Shown here piece by piece: positions 55,532 to 64,000 of a stretch of 64,000 nt of DNA. The DNA is taken from the NCBI GenBank assembly GCA_031213475.1, contig JARUPZ010000011.1, positions 7,005,622 to 7,069,621 on the forward strand, read 5' to 3'. Under the pieces are notes generated by a model. It was not told the origin of the DNA. It searched no databases and saw only the letters and a list, made by a program, of their open reading frames with translations. Each line of letters opens with the position of its first letter. Position 1 is the stretch's first letter. This stretch comes from Nereocystis luetkeana. Its lineage: Eukaryota > Sar > Phaeophyceae > Laminariales > Laminariaceae. Made by a program: the position numbers and the translations under genes.

Positions 55532-58500
55532 ATGTGGAGCGTCGAAGAGATCGAGGACGTGTGCCGGTTTCTGCGCGATAATGGAGCCACCGCTCGGCGC
55601 AAGGCAATCAAGAGAGTCCTAGAGCTCACCGGGAAGGAGTCCAATCGCGCTGCGCTCTCTGCGATGGGTTCAGGGTAAGCTACTACGTGTGCTATTTCAT
55701 TTGGCGAGAGGACATCGCAATTATATATACTCTCCCATTCTCGCGCCAACTTTGAGTATAGACATGTTCCAGTACGTACGTAGACCAGAGGTAAACAGCG
55801 GTGGAAGAAAGCAAACTGCAACCACCATCGGTCGAAAGAAAAACCAGGATCCCCGCACTGCTTTTGCGCTTGATACCAGGCTATGTATTATGGCAATACT
55901 ATTAATACTATCTTCGAAAGGTTGCTCTGCATTGCGTTGCATTGCGCGCCCAAGATCGCGCGCACTGATACGCCCAGATCCGCACAGCACTCCCATGAGC
56001 GCGCGGTATGTATGCGCACGCGCCGTTGACAAAGTGACCGGCATGTGTCAGCGCAACTGCTGCTTGGCCTGCGCTCGGTAGAGTCGCTTCCGCGAAGAAC
56101 CCTTGTCCATGAGTCTGCCGCACGAATTTGCTGCTTGCAGGGGCCGAATCGTCATTCCCTCTCGTTTAGCAGAACCGCAGTACAGTAGCGCTCGTATACC
56201 GGTAGTCCACCCGTGTGCGTAGCGTCCCGCCAGTAAGCACTGGTACTATTCATAAGCAGCTCCCGACGAAGCTCATGCACCTCGCAAGGTGCTCTGTGCT
56301 TATGCTTGTCCTGGTGCTGGTGCTGGTGCTGCGAACATGCTACCGTTATCCCTACGTACGTACTGCACCGCACTGTAATTACCTTGTGATTTTAAGTTCA
56401 CTGCTGTTGTTTGTCTTCCCGCCGATGGGTCGCGGCCAATGCAGGGTGCACAGCCTGTGGGTGCGGCTGATCAAGAACGCCAAGCTGGGAGTCGACAAGG
56501 AGGTTAGTCGACATCTACTGGCGCTGTCCTGCGGCAAGAGCACGCAGCAGTCCGGCCGGAGCGGACGTGTCCGGGGCTGCTTCGTGCGAACCGGGTGCCT
56601 GTTCAGTGCTGGGCGGGGGAGGGGGGGCTTGGCTGTCACGTCGCTCTCTACCCATCATGCTTTCCGCGTATTCGCGTAACGCCACACGGGCGCTACGTAG
56701 GCGACGAACGCTGGCAGAAGGGAGGGAGGGTGTTGTGGTCATGGGACCGCCGTGCGACACGGCAACCGTTTCGACGGTGCTGTGGTGGTTCAATGCACGC
56801 GGTACCGGGGTGGTACACTGGGTATTGAAACGGGCGCTCCTGACAGCGCCCGTTGCTCTTGCCCATCTTCGCTCGCTCGCTCGATTGATTGATTCCCCGC
56901 AGCTTGTTCCGTTGCGCGCCCGTCCGCTTTCGTCGCAGGTGGCCGCCGCAGACAAAAAGGGGCGCGCCCCAAGGAGGGACGAAGTAGACTGCTTGCTGAA
57001 GCTCGTGAGGCTGGCAGGTTAGGACGGGTGCACGTCGGGCGAAGCAGTCGGCGGCGGCGGGCAGGCAGGCAGAGGACCGCAGCGCGTACTATTTGCGGCC
57101 GGTGCCTTTGAAACTTAGCGGTGTTACGTGTAGCTTGGGGCATCGCTTGGTTTCATTGGAACCCACGGCCCCCGTGCACGTCGCGCTGTCGTTTGCACCG
57201 GTGGGCGGTTGGCGTGCTAAGGCGATGCAGCCTTGTTATTCGGAGCTCTTTGTGTAATCTGCCCTGTTCTTCCGCCGCCCTTCGCCTCTTTCGCGCCGCC
57301 TTGTTGCTTCCTGCTGTCACGGGCCGGCGGTGTCAGACGAGAAGTCGAGGCAACTAGGCCCGATCGCGGCGGACTTGTTGGGACACGTCGTGAGCGTGCT
57401 GGAGGATGACCGGTCGAGAGAGGAGCACGGCCAGGCGTACACGCAGATACTCTGCAAGCTGCTCGAGGTGTGTATGCGCGTGTGTTCTTCACATCGAACC
57501 GAAACCGTTCTTTCTACCCCGTCAACACTCAGCACACCCAGAGTATATCCGCGGTGATTTTTCTTCCTATGCGGGGAGATGCCGCTACAAGCTCTGTGGT
57601 GTGGTCACTAAAGCTAGGACACCAGGAGGCGTTCCACGAGGAGCTCACCCGAAGCCTGACTTCAGCAAAACTTGAAATGCATCCCGATGAATAATCCCAT
57701 GGCCCAAGTATACAAAAGCGTCATTTTTCGAAACAAGATTTGCATTCCGACGATTTTAGGCGTTAAGGAATCCCATCATTACAAAAACATTGTAGCGGAA
57801 AATTTCTACCTCTATCGTAAGACGCGTCACAGAGAAGCCTCATTGTAATGCAGTGAGGGGAGTAGGATACACACATGCATACATACAATCATACATACAT
57901 ACATACATACATACATACATGCATACATACATAGAACTACATACTTAGATCACAGCCCCTGAGCGTGCTCGGTTGGTGCATCCCTGGCCTCTCAGAGCTC
58001 CCACTTCCAAACCGCCTCCTTTCCTTACTTGCCGGACCTTTCCAGCAGTTCTTTGTTTTCTCGGCCCTTTCTTCCTTTTTTCTTCTTTCGTTTCGTGTGC
58101 GTACGTGTTCTCCGAGCACGGCATCGCGGGAGGACCCGGCACCGTCGCGGGTGCCAGCGGGTGCTGGCGGGTAGAGAGGGGGTTGCAAGGAGCGCGGTCG
58201 CCGCTTTCGTGCCTAGGCGTCGCGTGTGCCTCGAGACACGAGGGATGCATGAACGGGATTTGTCTGGCTTTTTGTCTGGCTTCGATTTATGATTGTTGAT
58301 AGAGTATGTACGAGTTTATAAAGGTCGTTCGGGAGGGCAAGATAATATTCAAGCGGTGCTTATTTTTGCGACCACGCTGAAGTTGAAAGGGGGAGGTGTG
58401 CAGTTTGAACACCAACGTTATCGAGCTGGCGAACGACGGCCACGGTGAGCACCGGGCTTCACGCGGGGCGGACGACGGGGCTGACTGTGTCAGAGAGTGA

Positions 58501-60911
58501 TAATTTTTTTACCCGGACCGAATCGGTAGCGAGGTGGTCGCGAGAGGGGCGGGCGGCGTACGAGGCTGAGAGAGAAGCTCTTCTGTGCGATTTTTTCTTT
58601 TCTTCTTTTCGACCGGGTGTAACGTGTTCCAATCAGGCAGAAAAATATTACACGAGAGGGGACGGGGATTTTTTTTCCTTTCCGCGTTTTTGGTTTCATT
58701 TTCATTGTTTTTTGCTGCTGTGCCGTGCTGTGCTTTCGCTTTCTTCGTACATACAGTACAGACATAGAGCATATCGAAAGGAGAAAATAAGTACAGACAG
58801 TAGTACCCTACCTGGGGTGTATGTACTTACGTACGACATCCGCGACGCGAAGCGTATATGTGGCATCCAAGCTGACGTCGGAGCTGTTTTTTCCTGAAGT
58901 ATGGCGGCGGGACTCTTGGCATTATCAAGTCGCCGGTTTGCAATTACGATCCTTAAAAAAACTAAATTCAATCGTGGACCTCTGTTCGCTTCGCATAATT
59001 TGATGTACTTTTTTCCTTCCTGAGCGAGCGTAGCGGGCGGCGTAGGCCGCCCGCGGAGCGAAGCGCCTTGTACATACGTACATACATACGTACATACATG
59101 CGACGAAGGTCTGCTTTTAGTGGCCTGCTCAAATCAGTCTAATGAACTGAGAAATCCGGTTAATGAACTGAGAAATCTGGTAGGTTGTCCGTTCTCTAAC
59201 GACCCGGGCGTGTGGGCCGCTATTGTCGAAGAGTTCCCCCCCCCCCTCCAGAAGTTCCAAAGTTGTTGAAAATATTTTTCACATTTTGTGAAATAGTTTC
59301 CAAATATGTGAAATTCAACATAGGGCAGCATTATCAGGAAAGTAATTTTTCACAAAATTGGAAATTATTTCACAAGTATGGAAAAAAAAGCTTCTCTGGT
59401 AACAACGGCCCTAACCCCCTTTACTACGGCACTCTCATTTTGGGAAACGCCTACTTGGAGTTGGATGGCGTACGTTCTGCAGCAGTGCAGGGTTAGCAGG
59501 TGGCACAACAACATTCGCCCGATGATTCTTACCAACACGCCGCTGCATCAGGCTGGCTGGATGGAAACAGACCAAAAACTGTCCCAAGTTCTCTTGCTCC
59601 TCTTTTCAAGGCCCTAGAGCTTTTTCCCGCGGCCTTCCCGCTGCTGTCTCTCTGCTCACCGTCAAGGGCCGTTTTTTGTGCACACGCCGCTTGCGATGTT
59701 CCAACACCTTATCATGGCCCTTACGCCCCTCCGCCCTCCGCGCCCCCTGGTCATACGATTGCGGCCATGCATGGCGTGACCCCCCCCCCCCCCCCTATTT
59801 TACATAGGTTGGGTTGGCGTCGGTTGGCAGCGACACTGTATAACATGCCGCTCACTGCGTGAGCTAGACAACCAGGGTACCGTTTTTTTTCTTTCTTTCT
59901 TTGGCGGTCGCCCACAGCTGGTTGTAAAGTTAGATCATTTGTGCGACGTGAAAAACCTTTACTCCGCACAAGCGGGAATGATTTTATCACGTAGCGTTTA
60001 AGATAAGGCATCCTAGAGGCAGTTACTTAGTACTCCCAATTGCTGTCTCTGGAATTGCCTACACCGGAAATAAAATCAACTCATTGAAGCTGTCATCCAT
60101 ATGCAAGCCCGCCTCACAAGCGGTTCTTAGTAGGATGCAGCTCACCCTTCATGCGACTCGCCAGACACCTCACGGCGCTTCGAAAAAGCTTGGTGCAAGC
60201 AATGTCTTCCTGGTCGGTGAAAACCCGACATGCTCTTTCCCGGCATTGTAGGGATGCGAGGGTCTATGGTCATACGACTACGGCCATGCATGAGATCGAG
60301 TACATCTCTCCTATCGAGTACACCCCCCCCCCCCCCCCCCGCCCCGCTAATGAGTACGCCCCCCCTGCCCCCGCACCCCTCATTCACAGGAGCCCCAGTA
60401 CTGCGAGCAGATATCGGCGAAGCTTTTCGAGAACATGATGCACATGCTCCTCAGGGTATTACGAAAGGATCAGGGGAGGTGGGAAGCGGGAGACCGAAGA
60501 GGCACGGCGGCCTACGCTCGTGGTTTGCAGCTGCTGCTCAGCGGTTACGGCAAGGACATTCACGAGGTGCAACGCTTGGGCGGCGGGGGGGGGGGTAGGG
60601 GTTGTGCTCATCGCCGTGCATTGCCGTGCATTGCCGTATTCGTATGACCATAGACCCTCGCGTCACTGAAACGCTGGGACGGAATGCGCCGGGGTTTCAC
60701 CGATCGGAGGCAGAGATTGCGGGGGGGGGGGGTACTCATTGCGGGGGGGGGGGGGGGGTAGTGTGCTTTTGTCTGGGTGTGCGACACGGGTGTTAATAGT
60801 ATACAGGTGAAGAGTCCCCCTCTCCCCCTCTCCCCCCCCCCCCCCCTCCTTCGACTTCGGCCATTCCACTACGGCCATGCATGAGATCGAGTACATATCT
60901 CCTATCGAATA

Positions 60912-60942
<31 letters not shown>

Positions 60943-61559
60943 GCCCTCTCCCCCCTCCCTCCCCGAGGGGAATGATCGTGTTACGTAGTGTGTACGTGGT
61001 AAGGCACCCGCGGGGCAGTTGTTTAGTATACCCGCTGCTGCCTCTGGAAGTGGCCATGCCAGAAAGCAAAGCAATTCATTAGACGCTGCCATTCATGCGT
61101 GCAAGAAAGTCCGCCTCACGAGCGAGCGGTTCTTAGCAGGATGCAGCTCACCTGCGAACTCGTCGAACGCCTCACGGCTCTTCACGCTTTGGTTCTAGCA
61201 AGCACTGCCTGCCTGGTCGGTGAGAACCCGGTGTGCTCCGTCCCGGCACTGTACATGGGGATGCGAGGGTCTATGGTCATCATACGACCACGGCCGTGCA
61301 TGACATGAGCACACCCCGTCCCTCTCCCCCCTCCCATCGACAGTTCCTGGACCCGCTCGTAGAGTTCTTCTCGCAGTGGTGCGCTAGCATGGACAAGAAC
61401 TGCGAGCGGGGCGGTACGAGCTCTCTGAAGCCGGTGTCCTCGGTGTTCGAGGCCCTCAAGACGTTGCTGCAGCTGTACGGCACGGCGTGCGCCCCTATGC
61501 TCCGCGCGGGCGGAGCCGGCGTGCTGGACTTCGTCTTGAGGAGGTTTCCGACGGCACAG
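55532..61559 (+). CDS. ATM: ATM/Tel1-like PI3K-related kinase, N-terminal 268 aa (continues beyond window)
   Basis: Exons 55532-55674, 56445-56502, 56939-57017, 57337-57467, 60390-60566 and 61344-61559 join in frame. Exon 1 contains the TAN-like helix (VCRFLRDNGATARRKAIKRV), which aligns with the start of human ATM ([20 protein letters not shown]). Exon 2 (VHSLWVRLIKNAKLGVDKE), exons 3-4 (DEVDCLLKLVRLAG, then VVSVLEDDRSREEHGQAYTQ, ILCKLLE) and exon 6 (FLDPLVEFFSQW, VFEALKTLLQLYG) follow human ATM in order. ATM/Tel1 is the nuclear kinase that responds to DNA double-strand breaks, and TAN helps telomere and damage functions (family knowledge). The kinase domain lies outside the window. Exon 3 could start at 56903 instead, also in frame. 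Introns of up to 2.9 kb are packed with repeats. No exon was found between 61560 and 64000. Confidence 0.8.
57640..57845 (+). repeat. Family E dispersed repeat, copy 1
   Basis: GAGCTCACCCGAAGCCTGAC, ACAAAAGCGTCATTTTTCGA, GCATTCCGACGATTTTAGGC and TACCTCTATCGTAAGACGCG recur in the same order and orientation at 63590-63790 at roughly 75-80 percent identity by eye. Located in the fourth ATM-like intron. Confidence 0.75.
57878..57942. repeat. CATA tetranucleotide microsatellite
   Basis: About 14 ACAT/CATA units with a few GCAT variants, directly after the family E repeat. Confidence 0.85.
59748..59796 (-). mobile_element. Family A truncated head plus C-run
   Basis: TCATACGATTGCGGCCATGC then ATGGCGTGACC and a C-run that abuts the tail of the full copy at 59797. 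Parallel to 31915-31998. Confidence 0.7.
59797..60340 (-). mobile_element. Family A element, complete copy with head at a splice acceptor
   Basis: Tail TATTTTACATAGGTTGGGTT, A-box-like CTCACTGCGTGAGCTAGACA, body GCAGTTACTTAGTACTCCCA, then CACCCTTCATGCGACTCGCC, GGTCATACGACTACGGCCAT and TACATCTCTCCTATCGAGTA, ending in C-runs. Exon 5 of the ATM-like gene starts at 60390, about 50 bp beyond. Confidence 0.85.
60580..60725 (+). mobile_element. Family A element, head fragment just after a splice donor
   Basis: GGCGGCGGGGGGGGGGG, TTGTGCTCATCGCCGTGCAT, CGTATGACCATAGACCCTCG, TTTCACCGATCGGAGGCAGA. The G-run begins about 15 bp after the GT at 60567. A partial triplication of the TTGCCGTGCA unit is visible. 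Confidence 0.75.
60868..60935 (-). mobile_element. Family A truncated head plus C-run
   Basis: CACTACGGCCATGCATGAGA, TCGAGTACATATCTCCTATC, then a C-run. Third example of this truncated-head arrangement. Confidence 0.75.
60970..61318 (-). mobile_element. Family A element, head half, at a splice acceptor
   Basis: AATGATCGTGTTACGTAGTG through GCAGGATGCAGCTCACCTGC and GGGATGCGAGGGTCTATGGT, to CCGTGCATGACATGAGCACA. The tail is missing. The acceptor of ATM-like exon 6 (61342-61343) is about 25 bp beyond the head. Confidence 0.8.
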
Positions 61560-61632
61560 GTGCGCATGAACCCCCCCCCCCCCCCCCGTTTTTATTTTTC
61601 TCTACTGCTGCACTGCACACACTGTAGGGTGA

Positions 61633-61750
61633 CATTATACGGGGGGGGGGGGGCATAGTAAATAGGATCAAATGTTGTTTGTAAAAATGGGGAAATATAT
61701 AGGTTTTTGTGTGTACCGTAGGCCCTATTAGCTGTGGTCCCCCGTAATAG
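61633..61750. mobile_element. Foldback MITE, family M, copy 10
   Basis: TTATACGGGGGGGGGGGGGC at the left with an expanded G-run, core GTTTTTGTGTGTACCGTAGG, right arm GTGGTCCCCCGTAATA. Confidence 0.75.
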
Positions 61751-61828
61751 TAACGTATATCAGTCTACAGTAATTTCGAAGTGTATTTGTCCCCGAAGTG
61801 GGAGTGCGGGCCCTCCACCTTTCTAGGA

Positions 61829-61905
61829 CTGCAGTCCCGTTTTGGGGACAAACTACTCAGAGTTTGAGTGTTTTGCCCCCCTTATCGGCACTGCAGTCTT
61901 ATTTT
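61829..61905. repeat. Family D foldback, intact copy
   Basis: GACTGCAGTCCCGTTTTGGG at the left and CCCTTATCGGCACTGCAGTC at the right, about 75 bp in all. The best-preserved member of the family. Confidence 0.75.
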
Positions 61906-62674
61906 AGTACCAGGTATATATTTTTTCGATTAACCCCCACTGGGACCCTGGAGATATCGACCGGTACTATGGTTAGTAACGTTCAATTGTATGTAAGTAA
62001 TCAACCATTTAGGAAGCAGCGTCGGCGCGCAGAGGTGCGGGTGGGGTCATGTCGCGGGCCCAGTGCCGTGCGACTCCTCGCATTGTCACTCGCTCGGAGA
62101 CCGAGCCGTATCATCCCTCAATCATGCAGTCGCTGTTGCTGTATCCGTCGACTTTTGATCGCCAAATTTCCCCTCTGGAGTCCCAGAAGGGTTCAGGGAG
62201 CACCACATAGGAAGAGGCTTTTCGCGCTGGCGGGGGGGGGGGGGTCCCCAACGGAGGAGCTACCCAACGTTCGGTAAAATAGAATCTCGCGCTGGTGTAT
62301 ACGTACTCCGTGGGGATTGTGTGTGTCTGGCTTATATCATAGCTTGCTTTTTTTGTCAAATCGACAAGGTGGTGGTTGTTGTTGTTGGGAGGGAAGGAGG
62401 GGGGTCGATTTGGAACACTTCTTCACCACCTTATTCTGTAAAGATAGAAGCTCGTATGTACGTAGTCCATGGGATTGTGTGTGTCAGACTTATGTACGTA
62501 TAACTTGCGATTTTTTTTTTCAATCGAACAGTCGGTTGTTGTTTGTTGTTGGTGGAGGAACTGCAGAAGCGTTAGCTGGCTACTGACCCCCTCTCTCCAG
62601 CAGCACGCGTCGCAGCGAAAAAAGCCGCCGGTTTGGGGGAACGATGAAGCGTCATGCTCCATGCTAGTGTGTGG

Positions 62675-62905
62675 GTGTACTCGATAGGAGAGATGTGCTC
62701 GATCTCATGCATGGCCGTAGTCGTATGTACCATAGACCCTCGCATCCCTACAATGCCGGGACGGAGCATTTCGGGTTTTCACCGACCAGGCAGATATTGC
62801 TTGCACCAAGCGCGAAGCGCCGTGAGGTGTCTGGCAAGTCGCATGAAGGGTGAGCTGCATTCTACTAAGAACCTCTTTTGAGGCGGACTTGCGTATGGGG
62901 GGGGG
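62675..62905 (+). mobile_element. Family A element, 5' part
   Basis: GTGTACTCGATAGGAGAGAT, GATCTCATGCATGGCCGTAG, GACGGAGCATTTCGGGTTTT, GAGGTGTCTGGCAAGTCGCA and TTTTGAGGCGGACTTGCG, then a G-run that ends the match. This copy preserves the full TACTCGATAGG head. Confidence 0.8.
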
Positions 62906-63119
62906 GGGGCACGAGCACCGACGTTTTATCAGGCCCCTATATTTGGCAGCACGGGGAGCTAAAGCAGTCGCTGTGATCCGCCGCGCACCCCTCAAAATGT
63001 TGACCTTTTTCTTCGAGGTAGAGAGAAGGAAACATATCCACACGCACCCCGCTCGAACAGCGAATACTATGTTCTAAAAAACAGCACCAACAGAGGAGTC
63101 GCGAATAATATACTACCTG

Positions 63120-63231
63120 GTGCGTACTTAAGGACGGACGTGTAAGGACCGTTTTGGTCTTCGGGTTTGTACCAGAAAAAGGTCCCCTTGCCTTTGTACC
63201 TCCAGAGCGGCATCGGGTACGTCCTCAGGTG
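63120..63231 (-). CDS. Possible orphan exon on the minus strand
   Basis: Reading minus from 63231, after CTGAG, one frame gives TYPMPLWRYKGKGTFFWYKP and EDQNGPYTSVLKYAP, then a donor-like CACCAG/GTAGTA. Third codon positions are mostly G or C. I recognise no family. It could be an exon of a gene entering from the right or chance, because it lies within the putative ATM-like intron on the opposite strand. Confidence 0.25.
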
Positions 63232-63589
63232 AGGAAGGGAGGCCAGTCCCACTCAGCCGAAAAAATGCCGGCCCCCCGAAAGTACCCCCCGCCCGCACAA
63301 GCATCGGCTCCGCCTCTCGTAAATATAAAACAGACCGCTCTAATAAATTGACTCTACTACAGTGCGTAGAAACTTCACGTTTTTTTGTAATATATAGAGT
63401 ATACCAGGTATACAGTCTATGATAGGCGCTCGCCGTCCATATGATCCGTGCGACCAGTGGCCACAGGGGAACGCGGAAAACGAAAAAGACGGTGGGGGGG
63501 GGGAGGAAAGGGGCGCGTAGTGCGACCAGTCTGAGTGATGGAGGCGTTTTACGATAGAGGTTCACCCACTATTTTCTGAGGCTCCTCAC

Positions 63590-63790
63590 TTAAGGAGCTC
63601 CATACCTCACCCGAAAACTGACTTGAGCAAAAATCAAATTGCACCCCGATAAAAATTTCCACGCCACAAGTTTACAAAAAACGTCATTTTTCGAAGCAAG
63701 ATTGGCATTCCGGCGATTTTAGGTCAAGGAGCCTCGTCATTCAGAAAATATTTTGGCGTAAATGTGCTACCTCTATCGTAGAACGCGTCG
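63590..63790 (+). repeat. Family E dispersed repeat, copy 2
   Basis: TACCTCACCCGAAAACTGAC, AAACGTCATTTTTCGAAGCA, GGCATTCCGGCGATTTTAGG and TACCTCTATCGTAGAACGCG align with the copy at 57640-57845. Confidence 0.75.
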
Positions 63791-64000
63791 ATGTCAGTTT
63801 TTTTTCGCCGCGCCCGAAGTGACGCGGGGCTTGTTGCAGGCTCTCGCTTCGTTCCGCTGAACCCCCCCCCCCCCCCCCCCCTTTTTTTTTGTTCTCTTCT
63901 CGTCCTACCAGTGAAAACATTGCTAATTTTTTTGTTTGAGGTACCAGGTATACATATCATATGCACAGTACCTCCAGCCGACCATCCTGTAATTTATTAG

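Larger units (their letters stand above)
61560..64000 (+). other. ATM-like intron(s) and unresolved sequence to the window edge
   Basis: No further ATM exon could be recognised. The stretch holds a C-run, a family M MITE, a family D foldback, two GTTGTTGTTGG-type repeats near 62370 and 62540 with similar flanks, a family A fragment, a possible minus-strand exon (63120-63231) and a family E copy. Confidence 0.5.

Noticed and set aside
58370..58441. Possible small ATM exon (NTNVIELANDGHG) between exons 4 and 5
   Set aside because: It needs phase 2 on entry, whereas exon 4 ends in phase 0. Joining exon 4 directly to exon 5 matches human ATM spacing.

Overview
This is a nuclear genome segment from a eukaryote with long, repeat-packed introns, balanced to GC-rich composition, many G or C homopolymers, and low-complexity coding tracts (poly-Gln, poly-Gly, poly-Ala, poly-Glu). 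Gene style and content best fit a stramenopile, most likely a brown alga (Ectocarpus-like). That placement is inference, since no rRNA or organelle marker is present. Exon structures below were built by eye from reading-frame phase, GT(GC)/AG signals and family conservation. No transcript data were available.

Layout: (1) 741-19674 (+) is a 12-exon gene for a PAT1-family mRNA decapping activator, including a 19-nt microexon and one GC-AG intron. (2) 24602-32824 (+) is a 3-exon gene for a 213-residue HNH-type zinc protein of unknown role. Its introns hold a LINE fragment and several repeat copies. (3) 53798-40056 (-) is a 5-exon gene for a large (about 1,989 aa) low-complexity, coiled-coil-rich protein with repeated TFxP motifs, not assignable to a named family. 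(4) 55532 to beyond the right edge (+) holds the first six exons of an ATM/Tel1-like PI3K-related kinase. Its start is divergent from gene 3 across a 1.7-kb intergenic region.

The rest is intronic and intergenic DNA dominated by dispersed repeats. Family A is about 530 bp, begins with a poly-G run and often lies with that head beside a splice site. Family B is a shorter poly-G-headed relative. A short foldback MITE (about 110 bp, termini TATTACGGGGG) is present about a dozen times, once nested in itself. Family C is built on GGGTC/GACCC repeats. Family D is a small foldback. There is also a 295-bp transposon with perfect 16-bp inverted repeats and a 9-bp target duplication. Several GATCTA-based satellites occur. 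A 9-mer, TACCWGGTA, recurs about 24 times, only in non-coding DNA.

The genes do not form a pathway: mRNA turnover, an unknown HNH protein, a putative structural protein and DNA-damage signalling sit side by side. The most unusual signal is the bias of family A/B heads toward exon boundaries. Their G-runs follow 5' splice sites and their C-runs serve as polypyrimidine tracts before 3' splice sites, which resembles intron-creating or intron-adapted elements.
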